Shown one piece after another: positions 33,502 to 42,362 of a DNA stretch of 64,000 nucleotides (positions within the stretch are counted from its first letter, which is position 1; each line of letters starts with the position of its first letter). The notes below the pieces were generated by a model that saw only the letters and a program-made list of their open reading frames with translations, had not been told where the DNA came from and searched no databases. The DNA comes from Polyangiaceae bacterium (lineage in GTDB: Bacteria; Myxococcota_A; Polyangia; Polyangiales; Polyangiaceae), in assembly GCA_020633235.1 (NCBI GenBank), contig JACKEA010000006.1:434001-498000 (forward strand), written 5' to 3'. The position numbers were made by a program, and so were the translations under genes.

Positions 33502-34409
33502 AAGGCCGCGCTGACCATCACGCGGAACATGGGTCCGCGCAGCGCGAGGGTGCCCAGATCCAGGGCGGCCACGCGCTGGGGAGCGCTCTCGTCTTCTTCG
33601 TCCGGCGAGAGGCGCAAGTCGCTGGCGGTGCTCCAGCCGTAGCCGCCTTCGGCGTGCACGAACATGCGGAGCTCGCCACGCTCGCCGGAGAGGTTCAGGA
33701 ACTCGAAGGCGCCGCCGGCGACGGCGTCCACCGCAAAGTCCCAGTTTCGGGCGTACAGCTTGGTGCCGGTGGAGGTTTCGTCCATGCGCGCGATGGTGCG
33801 CAGGGCAGAGGCCGAGGGGCGGGCGTAGAAATAGAGCTCCGGCATCATGTGGAAGCGCGCCTCGGGGCCGAGGGAAAAGTGATGCATCTCGAGCTCCGTG
33901 CGCTCGCCGCGGGCGGTGCTGCGCTGCATGCCGAAATCCCAGAACGCCACCGCCGCGAGGGACAGTTCATCCTTGGTGTACACCGTGCGAGCGCCACCCA
34001 GGCTCAGGTGCGGGACGACGTCATCCTCGGAGAAGGGATCGAGGCCCTTGTCGTTGATGAAGCCCGTGCGCACGCCGATGAGCGCTTGCCAACGCGGATA
34101 CAGGGACTTGGGGCGGGGCGGCTTGGCCGGCTCGGTGGTGCCGGTGTCCATCGGTGGCGCCCCCTGGGGCGGTGCGTTCACGCCGAAGGGCATGAGCGCG
34201 GGCGCCGGTGCGGGAGCGGGGGGCGCCGTCTGTTCCACGGGCGGCGGAGGAGCTGCCGGCTCGGGCGCCGCTTCGGGCTCTTCTGTCGTTGTCGCGGGCG
34301 CCGGAGCTGCCGGCTTGGCCGGCGGTGCATCCGGGGCCGCGGGCTGCGCCTCTGCGCCGACGGCAAACAGCGAAATCGCGAGAGCGAGACCAAAGGTGAG
34401 AGTGCGCAT
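33498..34409 (-). CDS. Proline-rich outer-membrane protein ending the propeller operon
   Basis: A 303-residue protein: signal MRTLTFGLALAISLFAVGAEA, a Pro/Ala/Glu-rich spacer to about residue 95, then a beta domain of transmembrane-like strands (RWQALIGVRTGFINDKGL; LSLAAVAFWDFGMQRSTARG; LYFYARPSASALRTIARM; GPMFRVMVSAAF) ending in Phe, as expected for a barrel inserted by Bam. Its ATG overlaps the upstream propeller gene stop (TGATG). It is the fourth gene of the operon from 39431 and may form the membrane anchor or pore of a surface complex with the three lipoproteins. Confidence 0.75.
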   Translation of the reverse strand: MRTLTFGLALAISLFAVGAEAQPAAPDAPPAKPAAPAPATTTEEPEAAPEPAAPPPPVEQTAPPAPAPAPALMPFGVNAPPQGAPPMDTGTTEPAKPPRPKSLYPRWQALIGVRTGFINDKGLDPFSEDDVVPHLSLGGARTVYTKDELSLAAVAFWDFGMQRSTARGERTELEMHHFSLGPEARFHMMPELYFYARPSASALRTIARMDETSTGTKLYARNWDFAVDAVAGGAFEFLNLSGERGELRMFVHAEGGYGWSTASDLRLSPDEEDESAPQRVAALDLGTLALRGPMFRVMVSAAF

Positions 34410-35998
34410 CACTGGAGCCCTCCGAGCAGCAGACCGGGAAAGAACTTGGACCGAGCGGTGTCGGGGGCGAGGCCGTCGAGCACCGTGGCGCCGAGAGCGC
34501 CGTGGGCGTCGTCGCCCGCGGTGCTGGCATGCAGCGCGATCACCGCGCGGCCGCCGTCGGCGCGTTCGAAGTCGTGCACCGCCACTACGTTGCGCTCCAC
34601 CTCCAGCGAGGTGGGGTGCAAGTCGCTCAGGGAGATGCTGGCAAAGTCCGGAGTCCCCGGCCGGAGTGCCCAGGCGCGCTCGCCATCGGGCGATACCGTG
34701 AGGTCGAAGCCCGGCGCGTTGGTGAGCATCGGGAAGCTCTGGCGCTGGTCCAGATCCAACACGTAGAACTCGGCGGCGGACGCGCTCTCCAAGATCTTGA
34801 GGTGCGCGTACTTGTCGCCCGGGACGTTCTGCACACTCGCGACGCTGATGCCGATGTCGTACGGATCCACGCTGCGGAAGGGCGTTCCGCTGGTCTTGCC
34901 CAGGGACCAGAAGGCGATGCCGGTGGTGGAGTCGCTCCACAGCAACGCCACGTCACTCTTCACGGGCTTGTCCGCCACGTCGTCCGTCACGCGGGTGAGG
35001 CGCGTGTAGGCCTTCTTCAGATCCACCGTCTCGATCACGGTGGTTGCCGGATCCACGAGGGTCGCTTGCTGCGCCGAGGGCACCAACGCCGCCAAGCGCA
35101 GTCCGCCGTCGGTCTGGACGAAGGCGATGTCGCTCGGCACGCCGCCCACGTCGGCGACGTTCACCGTGGGCTTGAACGGCTTGGTGTCGCCGGCCGCGGG
35201 CGCGCCTAGCTCCACGATCACCACGTTGGAGTCGCTCGCCAGGCGCACGGCGATGCGAGCGTCGCTCGGATCGTCGGGCTCGCCGTCGTGGTAGGCGACG
35301 GACAGCGGGCGCCCCGCCTTGCCCGAGGGCGTCTGCGGCAAGATGATGGTCACCTCGTCCCGCGTCAGATCCGACAGATCCACCAGCGTGACGTCTTGCT
35401 CGGTCTCGACGATCAGGAAGCGGCGGGGCTCGCCGTTCGGAACCTCGAGCTCGGTGGTGAAGGTCAGCCGCTCCGGGCGTCCGCCGAAGCTGCGAATGGT
35501 CTTCGGGAAAGGCTCGGAGGTGCCGTCGAGCTTGACCAGGATGAGCTCGTTGGGGTTCACCACGATGCCGCCGGCGTCGTACACCACGGCCCACTCCCCC
35601 TGTGGATCGATGGCCAGGCCCTGGAGCGGATCCGTCAGCGTGTAGCGAGCGTCGACCTTGGGATTGATGCCTCCGTCGATGACCGTGAGGCTCGGCCGCT
35701 CGTCATCGGGCTTGCGTCGCGGTTGCACGCCCTTCGACAGCACGAAGAGCTTCTCGCGGTCCGGCGAAGCGCTGGTCGCCACCACGTTCTTGCCGACCTT
35801 CAGCGGCGTGGCGCTCAAGTTCTGGCCCGATGGGGACGTGAGCATCATCACGCGATCGAGCGGCGAATCCACGATGGCCACCGACCCGGACAGGCCCACG
35901 TCTTCCACGGGCACGCTGGTGCGTGCGTCCCATGCGTCGGGGCGCCCCCCGCAGGCGACGGTGATGGTGGCGAGCAAAGGAAGTAGGAGCTTCTTCAT
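34409..35998 (-). CDS. Beta-propeller-like lipoprotein
   Basis: A 529-residue lipoprotein with signal MKKLLLPLLATITVAC. The mature part has repeating blades with patterns such as VAIVDSPLDRVMML, KLFVLSKGVQ, SLTVIDGGINPK, WAVVYDAGGIVV and YVLDLDQRQSF, typical of a seven-bladed YVTN/NHL-style propeller. It is more divergent than the two upstream relatives but has the same length, strand spacing and LTRVTDDVADK-type loops. Third gene of the operon; 12 bases separate it from the gene above. Likely surface-exposed and used in binding; ligand unknown. Confidence 0.75.
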   Translation of the reverse strand: MKKLLLPLLATITVACGGRPDAWDARTSVPVEDVGLSGSVAIVDSPLDRVMMLTSPSGQNLSATPLKVGKNVVATSASPDREKLFVLSKGVQPRRKPDDERPSLTVIDGGINPKVDARYTLTDPLQGLAIDPQGEWAVVYDAGGIVVNPNELILVKLDGTSEPFPKTIRSFGGRPERLTFTTELEVPNGEPRRFLIVETEQDVTLVDLSDLTRDEVTIILPQTPSGKAGRPLSVAYHDGEPDDPSDARIAVRLASDSNVVIVELGAPAAGDTKPFKPTVNVADVGGVPSDIAFVQTDGGLRLAALVPSAQQATLVDPATTVIETVDLKKAYTRLTRVTDDVADKPVKSDVALLWSDSTTGIAFWSLGKTSGTPFRSVDPYDIGISVASVQNVPGDKYAHLKILESASAAEFYVLDLDQRQSFPMLTNAPGFDLTVSPDGERAWALRPGTPDFASISLSDLHPTSLEVERNVVAVHDFERADGGRAVIALHASTAGDDAHGALGATVLDGLAPDTARSKFFPGLLLGGLQ

Positions 35999-36010
35999 GC
36001 TTGGTCCTCG

Positions 36011-37642
36011 TCAGTCCACGACCTTGGCGCCGAGCTCGAAGCCGGTGAGCGTCTTGGCGCTGCCGTCTTCGAGATCGACGAACGTGATACGACCCTCGGG
36101 GTGCTGCTGCGCGACGTAGCCCTTGCCGGCCAGGGGCACGATGCCGGTGGCCAGGGGCGGGCTTGCGAGGGGGAGCAAGTCCACTTGAAGGTTCGGCAAC
36201 CGAACCACGTACACGCCGTACACCTTCTTGCCGTCGTCCCGGATGGTGATCAGGGCGCGATCGCTGTTCGGGGCCGGCCGCAGCGCCACGGCGGTGGGCG
36301 GTGCGTCGGTACCGACGATCTTGGGGGACAAGAGCGCCGCGGTGGGCACCACAGAGAAAGCTCCCGCCTTGCTGCTGCCCGCGGTGGTGGAGCCGAGGGC
36401 GATGGCGTGCTGCGCGTCCGGCGCTGGGAACACCGCCTGGACCGGAGCCTTGAGCGCCACCGTTCGATGGCCGAGATACCCCGCGCCCGCAGCCAGCGAG
36501 AGGATCGTCATGTGATCGTTGGGGACGGCGTTGGTGTACAGCAGCGCCACGCTGGTGTCGGCCGACAGCGCCACGCTTCCGAACAGCTCACCGTCCACTT
36601 GCACCTGGTCCATGTCCGCCGGGGCGGCGAGCACGCCGGGAACGGGCAGCACGAACACCTCCGAGCTCTCCCGGACCACCGCCACGGCGCGGGTGCCGTC
36701 CTCCGAGAGATCGAGATCCGTGACCTCGCCGGAGAGCGTGATGGGCGTGCGGGTACCGGTCCCGAGATCCACGAAGCTCACGTCGGCGCTGCCGTCTCGG
36801 CGCACCAGGGCGTAGCTGCCGTCCGGCGTGATGGTCACGTCTCGAGAAGCGGGGTTTTCGAGCGGGTCGTCGGTCACCTCGATCAGGCTGTCCACGCTGG
36901 GCTCGCCGCTGCTCGGCAGCGCCACCACCGAGATGCCGGGCTCCGTCACGGCGAAGGCGCGGGTCTCGTTTGCATCGAAGGTGATCTTCGTGGGCCGATA
37001 GCCCACGGAAAGAATGGTCGAGCTCTCCTGTCCCGGGTCCACCCGCACCACGGTCACGTCCTGGAAGCCGTCGGTGGGGTCGGGGTTCTTCACCTGGCTG
37101 GCATCGGTCCAGGCAATGGCCCAGTGCCCTTTCGGGCTCACGGCCCAGGCGTTGGCCCCCTGGTGTGTGGCCAGCGTCTTCTGGCTGATGGTCGCGTCGT
37201 TGCCCACGCGAAACAGCGTGGCGTCGTGACTGAGCACGTTCAGCACGATGGCCACGTTCGCTTCTGCGTTCGCCGGGTCTGCAATGGCCGCGAGATACGT
37301 GGGGCCGAAGCCGGCTTCCACGATGCTCAGGTCCAACGTGAAGGCGTCGATGAGGGCCACGCGGCCGCTGGTCGGGTTGGCAGACCACACGTAGCGGCCC
37401 GTGGCTACCGGCGCACGGAAGGAGCTCTCGAGCTCCTTCTCCGGCGGGGGCTTGGCGTCCACACCGGCGTCCAGGGTCGGCGCGCCCCCATTGCCACCCG
37501 TGGCGACGCCCCCGTTGCCGCCGCCGCCGGAGAACCCGCCCGTGCCGGACGAGGCACCCGCGGAATCGTCGGAGCTGCCGCAGTGGGCCAGCGCCACGAC
37601 GAGCGCGGCGAGGAATGGAATCGCGAACAGCGAGTCTCGCAT
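36011..37642 (-). CDS. Beta-propeller-like lipoprotein, paralogue A
   Basis: A 543-residue lipoprotein (signal RDSLFAIPFLAALVVALAHC; the His before Cys makes the lipobox weak) with a short Gly/Asn linker. The mature domain carries propeller blades: ATGRYVWSANPTSGRVALID, VEAGFGPTYLAAI, GHWAIAWTDASQVKNP, LSVGYRPTKITFDANETRAF. Nearly every blade matches the protein encoded at 37644-39431, so the pair arose by tandem duplication. It starts one base after the stop of that gene. Its place in a four-gene unit suggests a surface complex. Confidence 0.78.
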   Translation of the reverse strand: MRDSLFAIPFLAALVVALAHCGSSDDSAGASSGTGGFSGGGGNGGVATGGNGGAPTLDAGVDAKPPPEKELESSFRAPVATGRYVWSANPTSGRVALIDAFTLDLSIVEAGFGPTYLAAIADPANAEANVAIVLNVLSHDATLFRVGNDATISQKTLATHQGANAWAVSPKGHWAIAWTDASQVKNPDPTDGFQDVTVVRVDPGQESSTILSVGYRPTKITFDANETRAFAVTEPGISVVALPSSGEPSVDSLIEVTDDPLENPASRDVTITPDGSYALVRRDGSADVSFVDLGTGTRTPITLSGEVTDLDLSEDGTRAVAVVRESSEVFVLPVPGVLAAPADMDQVQVDGELFGSVALSADTSVALLYTNAVPNDHMTILSLAAGAGYLGHRTVALKAPVQAVFPAPDAQHAIALGSTTAGSSKAGAFSVVPTAALLSPKIVGTDAPPTAVALRPAPNSDRALITIRDDGKKVYGVYVVRLPNLQVDLLPLASPPLATGIVPLAGKGYVAQQHPEGRITFVDLEDGSAKTLTGFELGAKVVD

Positions 37643-37643
37643 G

Positions 37644-39431
37644 TCAGTTTCCGTCCACGACCTTCGCGCCCAGCTCGAAGCCCGTCAGGGTCCGCGCCTT
37701 GCCGTCGGAAAGGTCGATGAAAGTGATGCGCCCCTCGGGGTGCTCTTGCGCCACGAAGGCCACGTTCGCCACGGGCACCATCCCGGTCGCCAGGGGCGGG
37801 CTCGGCAGGTCGATGCGATCCACCTGCAGCTGGGGCATGCGCGCCAGGTAAGCGCCGTAGATCTTCTTCACGTCGTCCCGGGTGGTCACCACCGCGCGGG
37901 TGCTGGGTGCAGGCCCGATGGCGACGCTCATGGGCGGCGCTTCCGTGCCTTGGATCTTCGGCGGTAGCACGTTGGCGATGGGAACCAAGCTGAACGCTCC
38001 GGCCTTCTGGCTCGTGCTTCCGGGAGAAAGCAGGGCGACGGCGTGGCTGCCGTCTTCCGCCACGAAGGCGGCCTGAACCGGAGCCTTGAGCGCCACGGTT
38101 CGATAGCTCAGGTAGCTCGCGCCGGAAGCCGTATCGAGCAGCGTCAGGTGGTCGTTGGGGATCGCGTTCGTGTACAGCACCACGACGTCCCCGCTGGGCG
38201 AGAGAGAGGCACTGCCGACGATCTCTCCGTCGATGGTCACGGTGTCGTACTGCGCCGGTGTGGTGAAGATTCCGGGGATGGGCAGCACGAACACCTCGGA
38301 GCTCTTCGCGGGCGGCGGCGCGCTGGCTTCGGGCAGGCCGGCTTCTGCGTCGCCGCCGTCCACGTCCGCGTCGCCTGCGCTCGCGTCGATGGCGCCCGCG
38401 TCCGGGGTCCCGGCGTCGCTCGTGTCGGTGCTGCCGGGGGCACGCACGACGGCCACGGCGCGACTGCCGTCGCCACTGAGATCCAGATCCGTCACCGGAC
38501 CGCTGAGGGTGACCGTGACCCGGGTGCCGTCCGCGAGCGACACGATGCCCACGTCCGGGCTGCCATCCCGCCGCACCAGGGCGAAGCTGCCATCGGGCGT
38601 GACGGACACGTCTCGCGAAGCCGGATTTTCCAACGGATCGTCGGTGACCGGAACGTCCTTCAGCACCGAGGGGCCGAGCGGGGATTCGAGCTCGATGACG
38701 CTCACGCCGGGCTCCGTGATGGCAAACGCCCGCGTTTCGTCCTCGCTCAGGAAGATGCGCGTGGGGCGGTAGCCCACCGAGAGCCGCGTTGCCTGAGCCG
38801 CGCCCGAGAGATCGACCACCGTGAGATCCTGAAAGCCTTCGGTGGGGTCGGCGTTCGTCAGCTGCGCGGCGTCGGTCCAGGCGATGGCCCAGTGCCCACC
38901 CTTGGAAAGCGCCCAGGAGTTGGCCTCGGGGTGCAGCGGTACGGTCTCGGTGGTGACGTTCGCCTTGGCGTCCGCGCGCAGCACCGTGGCGTCCTCGCTC
39001 TTGACGTTGATCACGATCGCTTGGCTCGCGTTCGGATCCGCGGGATCGGGGATCGCCGCGAGGTAGGTGGGACCAAAGCCTGCTTCCACCGTGTGGACGT
39101 CCAGCGACGTGGCATCCACCAGCGCGATGCGTCCGCTATCCGGGTTCGCCGTCCACACGTACTTGCCGGTGGCGACGGGCGATCGGAACGAGCTTTCGAG
39201 CTCCTTCTCCGGGGGCAGACCCGCGTCCGCGGTACCGCCGAACCCACCGGTGTTGCCGCTGCCGCCGGTGGCGCAACCTGGCCCAATGCATGGGGAGGCT
39301 CCGCTACCGCCCGCGGCGCCTGCCTTGTCCGACGAGCCTTCGTTCGCTGCGCAGCGCGCGAGGCCCAATACCACCACAAGCATCGATAGACGGCGGACGT
39401 CGATGCCCCTTCGACTCCACATCACCCGCAT
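37644..39431 (-). CDS. Beta-propeller-like lipoprotein, paralogue B with Asp/Ala insertion
   Basis: A 595-residue paralogue of the next gene and first of the operon. Shared blades include ATGKYVWTANPDSGRIALVD, VEAGFGPTYLAAI, GHWAIAWTDAAQL and LSVGYRPTRIFLSEDETRAF. It differs by about 45 residues rich in Asp, Ala and Gly (TSDAGTPDAGAIDASAGDAD) inserted between blades, which looks like expanded low-complexity sequence. Signal: MLVVVLGLARC after a basic N-terminus; Arg before Cys makes lipidation uncertain. The start is set at 39431; ATGs at 39422 and 39383 are alternatives. Confidence 0.76.
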   Translation of the reverse strand: MRVMWSRRGIDVRRLSMLVVVLGLARCAANEGSSDKAGAAGGSGASPCIGPGCATGGSGNTGGFGGTADAGLPPEKELESSFRSPVATGKYVWTANPDSGRIALVDATSLDVHTVEAGFGPTYLAAIPDPADPNASQAIVINVKSEDATVLRADAKANVTTETVPLHPEANSWALSKGGHWAIAWTDAAQLTNADPTEGFQDLTVVDLSGAAQATRLSVGYRPTRIFLSEDETRAFAITEPGVSVIELESPLGPSVLKDVPVTDDPLENPASRDVSVTPDGSFALVRRDGSPDVGIVSLADGTRVTVTLSGPVTDLDLSGDGSRAVAVVRAPGSTDTSDAGTPDAGAIDASAGDADVDGGDAEAGLPEASAPPPAKSSEVFVLPIPGIFTTPAQYDTVTIDGEIVGSASLSPSGDVVVLYTNAIPNDHLTLLDTASGASYLSYRTVALKAPVQAAFVAEDGSHAVALLSPGSTSQKAGAFSLVPIANVLPPKIQGTEAPPMSVAIGPAPSTRAVVTTRDDVKKIYGAYLARMPQLQVDRIDLPSPPLATGMVPVANVAFVAQEHPEGRITFIDLSDGKARTLTGFELGAKVVDGN

Positions 39432-39550
39432 GGGGCGCGGGAAGATGCAATCGCCGCGCCACGTACCATGAGCCCGGGATTTCGAGGGGTGAGCGTGTCC
39501 CAGCCCTGACAGTCCTGTCGCACGGCCCTTCTTGGCGACAGAAGCTGTCG

Positions 39551-41035
39551 CTACGGCTCGGCCTGCACCCGCCGTTTCAGAGTGAGACCTCGCTTCTTGA
39601 GCAGCCGATACATGGTCACGGTGTTCACGCCGGCGCGCTCCGCAGCGGCCCGCACGTTGCCGTCGCAGGTCGCCAAAAGATCAGTCAAATAGCGGGTTTC
39701 CAAGGGCGCGAGCCAGCTCTCGCGGAGCTCCGCCAGGGTGGCCTCGCGCTGCTTCTGCCGCTTGGGGGCGGGGCGTGTCGCCGTGAACGACCGGGGCAGG
39801 TCCTCGGGGCGGATCTCGTCCCCCGTCGCCATGATCACGGCGTGCTCGATGGAGTTTTTCAGCTCCCGGACGTTGCCCGGGAAGTCGTAGGCATGGAGCA
39901 CCGCGCTGCAGGCCGCGGAAATGCGCGGGGTGGGCTTTTTGTGGCGCTCCGCCGCCTGTTGCACGAACACCTGGGCCAAGATGTCGAGGTTGTCCTTGTA
40001 GCTGCGCAGGGGCGGCAGCTCCAACGTCACCACGGAGAGGCGGTAGTAGAGGTCGTCTCGGAACTGCCCGTCCCGCACCATGGCGGGGAGATCACGGTTG
40101 GTCGCGCACACCACCCGGACGTCCACTCTCCGTGGGGGCTTGTTGCTTCCGAGCGGCTGCACCTCTCCCGACTCCATGGCCCGCAGCACCTTGGGCTGTA
40201 GCATCAGCGGCAGCTCGCCGAGCTCGTCCAGGAACAGCGTGCCCCCGTCGGCCTTCTCGAACTCGCCCACCTTGTTGAAGCTGGCGCCCGTGAAGGCGCC
40301 CTTCACGTGACCGAAGAGCACGCTCTCGAGCAGCGTCTCGGGAATGGCAGCGCAGTTCACCGCGACGAACGGACCGCTCGCGCGCCGGCTGTTGAAGTGG
40401 ATGGCGTGCGCGGTGAGCTCTTTGCCGGTGCCGCTCTCCCCGTGGATGAGCACGGGGGCGTCCGTGGGCGAGACGCGTTCGATCTGTTGCTCCACCCGCA
40501 GCCACGCGGGCGACAGTCCCTTGATCAGGAACGGCCGCCCCGACAGCTCCGCGCTGGCCCGATACAGCTGCGCGCGTCGCAAGAACTTGGCGGACGATTG
40601 CGCCAGGGCGGAGAGCTCCGCCACGTGCGCTTCGGTGAAGGCGCCCGTCTTTCGCGACGAAGCGGTGATCACACCGATGGGCTTGCCCTGATACGGGATG
40701 GGCACGGCCGCGATGCTGAGCACCTCCTGGAAGTAGTGGGCGTAGTTCGCGTCGGCCCGCGTGTCGTTGCTCAGGTAGGCCTCGTTCTGCTCGAAGGCGG
40801 TGAGGGCAATCCCGTTGGGTCGGCCGTCGCGCCGCGGTCGCAACACCACGCCGGGGATGTTCACGACCACGCCGTCCACGATGTGAAAGGTGATCTCGAG
40901 CCCCTTGTTCTTCTTGTCCCACAAGAAGATGGCGCCGTTGTTCGCGCCCGTGCGCTCGAGCGCCATGTCCATGATGCGGCGCTCGAGAGACTCGATCTCG
41001 GCGGCGTGGAGGATCTCGTCAGCGTCCGAAGCCAT
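39551..41035 (-). CDS. Sigma-54 activator with GAF sensor domain
   Basis: A 494-residue enhancer-binding protein: GAF domain (about 15-170; GVVLRPRRDGRPNGIALTAF, AVPIPYQGKPIGVITASSRK), AAA+ domain (Walker A HGESGTGKELTAHA, GAFTGA in GHVKGAFTGASFNK, Walker B GGTLFLDELGELP), and a C-terminal helix-turn-helix (GNVRAAAERAGVNTVTMYRL). There is no receiver, so it is ligand-controlled through GAF rather than by a kinase. The ATG at 41035 is preferred because upstream codons cover the AT-rich dyad region and a dispersed repeat. Its target is not evident nearby. Confidence 0.9.
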   Translation of the reverse strand: MASDADEILHAAEIESLERRIMDMALERTGANNGAIFLWDKKNKGLEITFHIVDGVVVNIPGVVLRPRRDGRPNGIALTAFEQNEAYLSNDTRADANYAHYFQEVLSIAAVPIPYQGKPIGVITASSRKTGAFTEAHVAELSALAQSSAKFLRRAQLYRASAELSGRPFLIKGLSPAWLRVEQQIERVSPTDAPVLIHGESGTGKELTAHAIHFNSRRASGPFVAVNCAAIPETLLESVLFGHVKGAFTGASFNKVGEFEKADGGTLFLDELGELPLMLQPKVLRAMESGEVQPLGSNKPPRRVDVRVVCATNRDLPAMVRDGQFRDDLYYRLSVVTLELPPLRSYKDNLDILAQVFVQQAAERHKKPTPRISAACSAVLHAYDFPGNVRELKNSIEHAVIMATGDEIRPEDLPRSFTATRPAPKRQKQREATLAELRESWLAPLETRYLTDLLATCDGNVRAAAERAGVNTVTMYRLLKKRGLTLKRRVQAEP

Positions 41036-41044
41036 TTCGCCATT

Positions 41045-41094
41045 GAGCAATGAATTATTAGAAAGAGCAATGCTTGTTGCATCTGTGCAACAAG
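41045..41094. promoter_or_regulatory. AT-rich control region with direct and inverted repeats
   Basis: GAGCAATG occurs at 41045-41052 and 41065-41072 (20 bases apart), followed by CTTGTTGC-ATCTGT-GCAACAAG (41073-41094), an 8-bp perfect dyad. This AT-rich patch separates the GAF activator from the HicB-like gene and probably carries its promoter and operators. Confidence 0.5.
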
Positions 41095-41116
41095 CCGCAG
41101 GGGCTTTTTCAGGGGT

Positions 41117-41133
41117 TTGTTGGTCCGGCGCGC
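41117..41133 (-). repeat. Dispersed repeat copy 5 (TTGTTGGTCCGGCGCGC)
   Basis: Near-perfect core copy in the gap between the GAF activator and the HicB-like gene. Adjacent sequence does not extend to the 28-base form. Confidence 0.7.
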
Positions 41134-41168
41134 TTGGCACGCGGCTCGCACTAGCGCGGCCCGTCGTC

Positions 41169-41372
41169 ATGGAGTTCCCGGTTCTGATTCAGCCCAGCCC
41201 CGCTGGGGACAGCGTCCAGGCCTTCTGCCCGGACCTACCGGGCTGCTCTGCGACGGCGACCAGCGTGGACGAGGCCCTCGAGGTCCTCGGCCGTCGCATC
41301 AACGACTACTTCGCGCGGGATGCCGAAGAGGCTCTGCCTCCCGGCATGCGGCGCACCGTCATCGTCCTTTGA
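41169..41372 (+). CDS. HicB-like small protein without HicA partner
   Basis: A 67-residue protein matching the HicB antitoxin-like half: MEFPVLIQPSPAGDSVQAFC, PDLPGCSATATSVDEALEVL, then a C-terminal helix (RRINDYFARDAEEALPPG). Full HicB antitoxins add a DNA-binding domain, absent here, and no HicA-type toxin (about 60 residues with a catalytic His) is next to it. It is therefore an orphan of the HicB_lk_antitox type, whose function is mostly unknown. It is followed 20 bases later by a lipoprotein gene on the same strand. Confidence 0.7.
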   Translation: MEFPVLIQPSPAGDSVQAFCPDLPGCSATATSVDEALEVLGRRINDYFARDAEEALPPGMRRTVIVL

Positions 41373-41392
41373 GACTCGACAGGAGATTTCCG

Positions 41393-42283
41393 ATGTTCGC
41401 TCGCTTCTTCAAGACCGCCTGCATGCTCACCCTCGCCGTCTCCGCTGCCGCTTGTGCCAGCGAGACCGGGAGCTCCGAGAACGTTGCCGGTCAGGGTCAG
41501 ACGATCACGTTCCCCGCGAACGAGGTGGATCTCGTCGTGCAGTTCGTGAACGACCCCGCGACGGACCTTGCCACGTTGGACGAGAGCGTGGGCCTCGACG
41601 TGCGTGCTGCCGAGAACATCCTGTCTCACCGCGCGGGTGCCGACGGTGCGTACCCCAGCGCCGACGACAACGCCTTCGACAATCTGGAGGAGCTGGACGC
41701 GGTGGCCTACGTCGGCAACTCCGCACTGCAGAAGCTGCGTGACTACGTCGTGGCTCAGCCGGCGTCCACGGCGGAGCTGGTGGAAGGCGTCGAGTTCACC
41801 GCCGCGCAGTCCGACGCCGTCGTGTGGGGCGTCAACACCGCCACGGTGGACGAGCTCCGTTACGACGTGGGTCTGGTCCGCACCGCCGCCGAGAACCTGG
41901 TGGCGGGCGCGCCCTACGCCTCCGTGACCGAGATCGGCGAGGTGGCCTACGTCGGCCCCGCGGCCCTCGGCGCCCTGCGCACCCACGCCCCGGTGTGGAG
42001 CAGCGAAATGGGCCAGGGCGGCGTGAGCCAGGCCGGCACCTACGACGGCGTGACCTTCGACGAGAGCACGGCAGTGACCGCCCTCGCCATCGCCAACACT
42101 GCCACGGAGCTGCAGCTCACCTCCGTGGGCCACATGTACCCGGGCGGCGCGAACGCCGTCGTGGCGGGTCGCCCCTACGTGACGCTGGCGGCCGTGGCCG
42201 ACACCTACGGCGTGGGTCCGTCGTCGATGCAGTCCCTGCACGACTACGCGAAGAGCGGAGAGTTCACCGGCTCCGGTAACTGA
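41393..42283 (+). CDS. Lipoprotein with three helix-hairpin-helix-like (ComEA-type) repeats
   Basis: A 296-residue lipoprotein with signal ACMLTLAVSAAAC and an AGGAGA ribosome site. Three modules resemble the ComEA helix-hairpin-helix pattern of an N-terminal NTA-like helix, a hairpin and a GVG-like turn: DESVGLDVRAAENILSHR; VNTATVDELRYDVGLVRTAA then YVGPAALGALR; IANTATELQLTSVGHM then YGVGPSSMQSL. ComEA binds extracellular DNA in competence, but it has one or two such motifs and no long lipoprotein body, so DNA binding here is a hypothesis. Confidence 0.7.
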   Translation: MFARFFKTACMLTLAVSAAACASETGSSENVAGQGQTITFPANEVDLVVQFVNDPATDLATLDESVGLDVRAAENILSHRAGADGAYPSADDNAFDNLEELDAVAYVGNSALQKLRDYVVAQPASTAELVEGVEFTAAQSDAVVWGVNTATVDELRYDVGLVRTAAENLVAGAPYASVTEIGEVAYVGPAALGALRTHAPVWSSEMGQGGVSQAGTYDGVTFDESTAVTALAIANTATELQLTSVGHMYPGGANAVVAGRPYVTLAAVADTYGVGPSSMQSLHDYAKSGEFTGSGN

Positions 42284-42299
42284 GGGGCACCGAGCCGGT

Positions 42300-42360
42300 G
42301 CGGCGCGCGAGAGCGCGCCGCCACGAAGCGCGCCGCGATCACGAGTCGCCGGCGCGCTTC
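42300..42360. terminator. Two strong hairpins between convergent genes
   Basis: GCGGCGCGC-GAGA-GCGCGCCGC (42300-42321, 9-bp stem) and GAAGCGCGCC with GGCGCGCTTC (42325-42334 and 42351-42360, 10-bp stem). They separate the HhH lipoprotein and the convergent membrane protein gene, so they probably terminate both. Confidence 0.75.
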
Positions 42361-42362
42361 GC

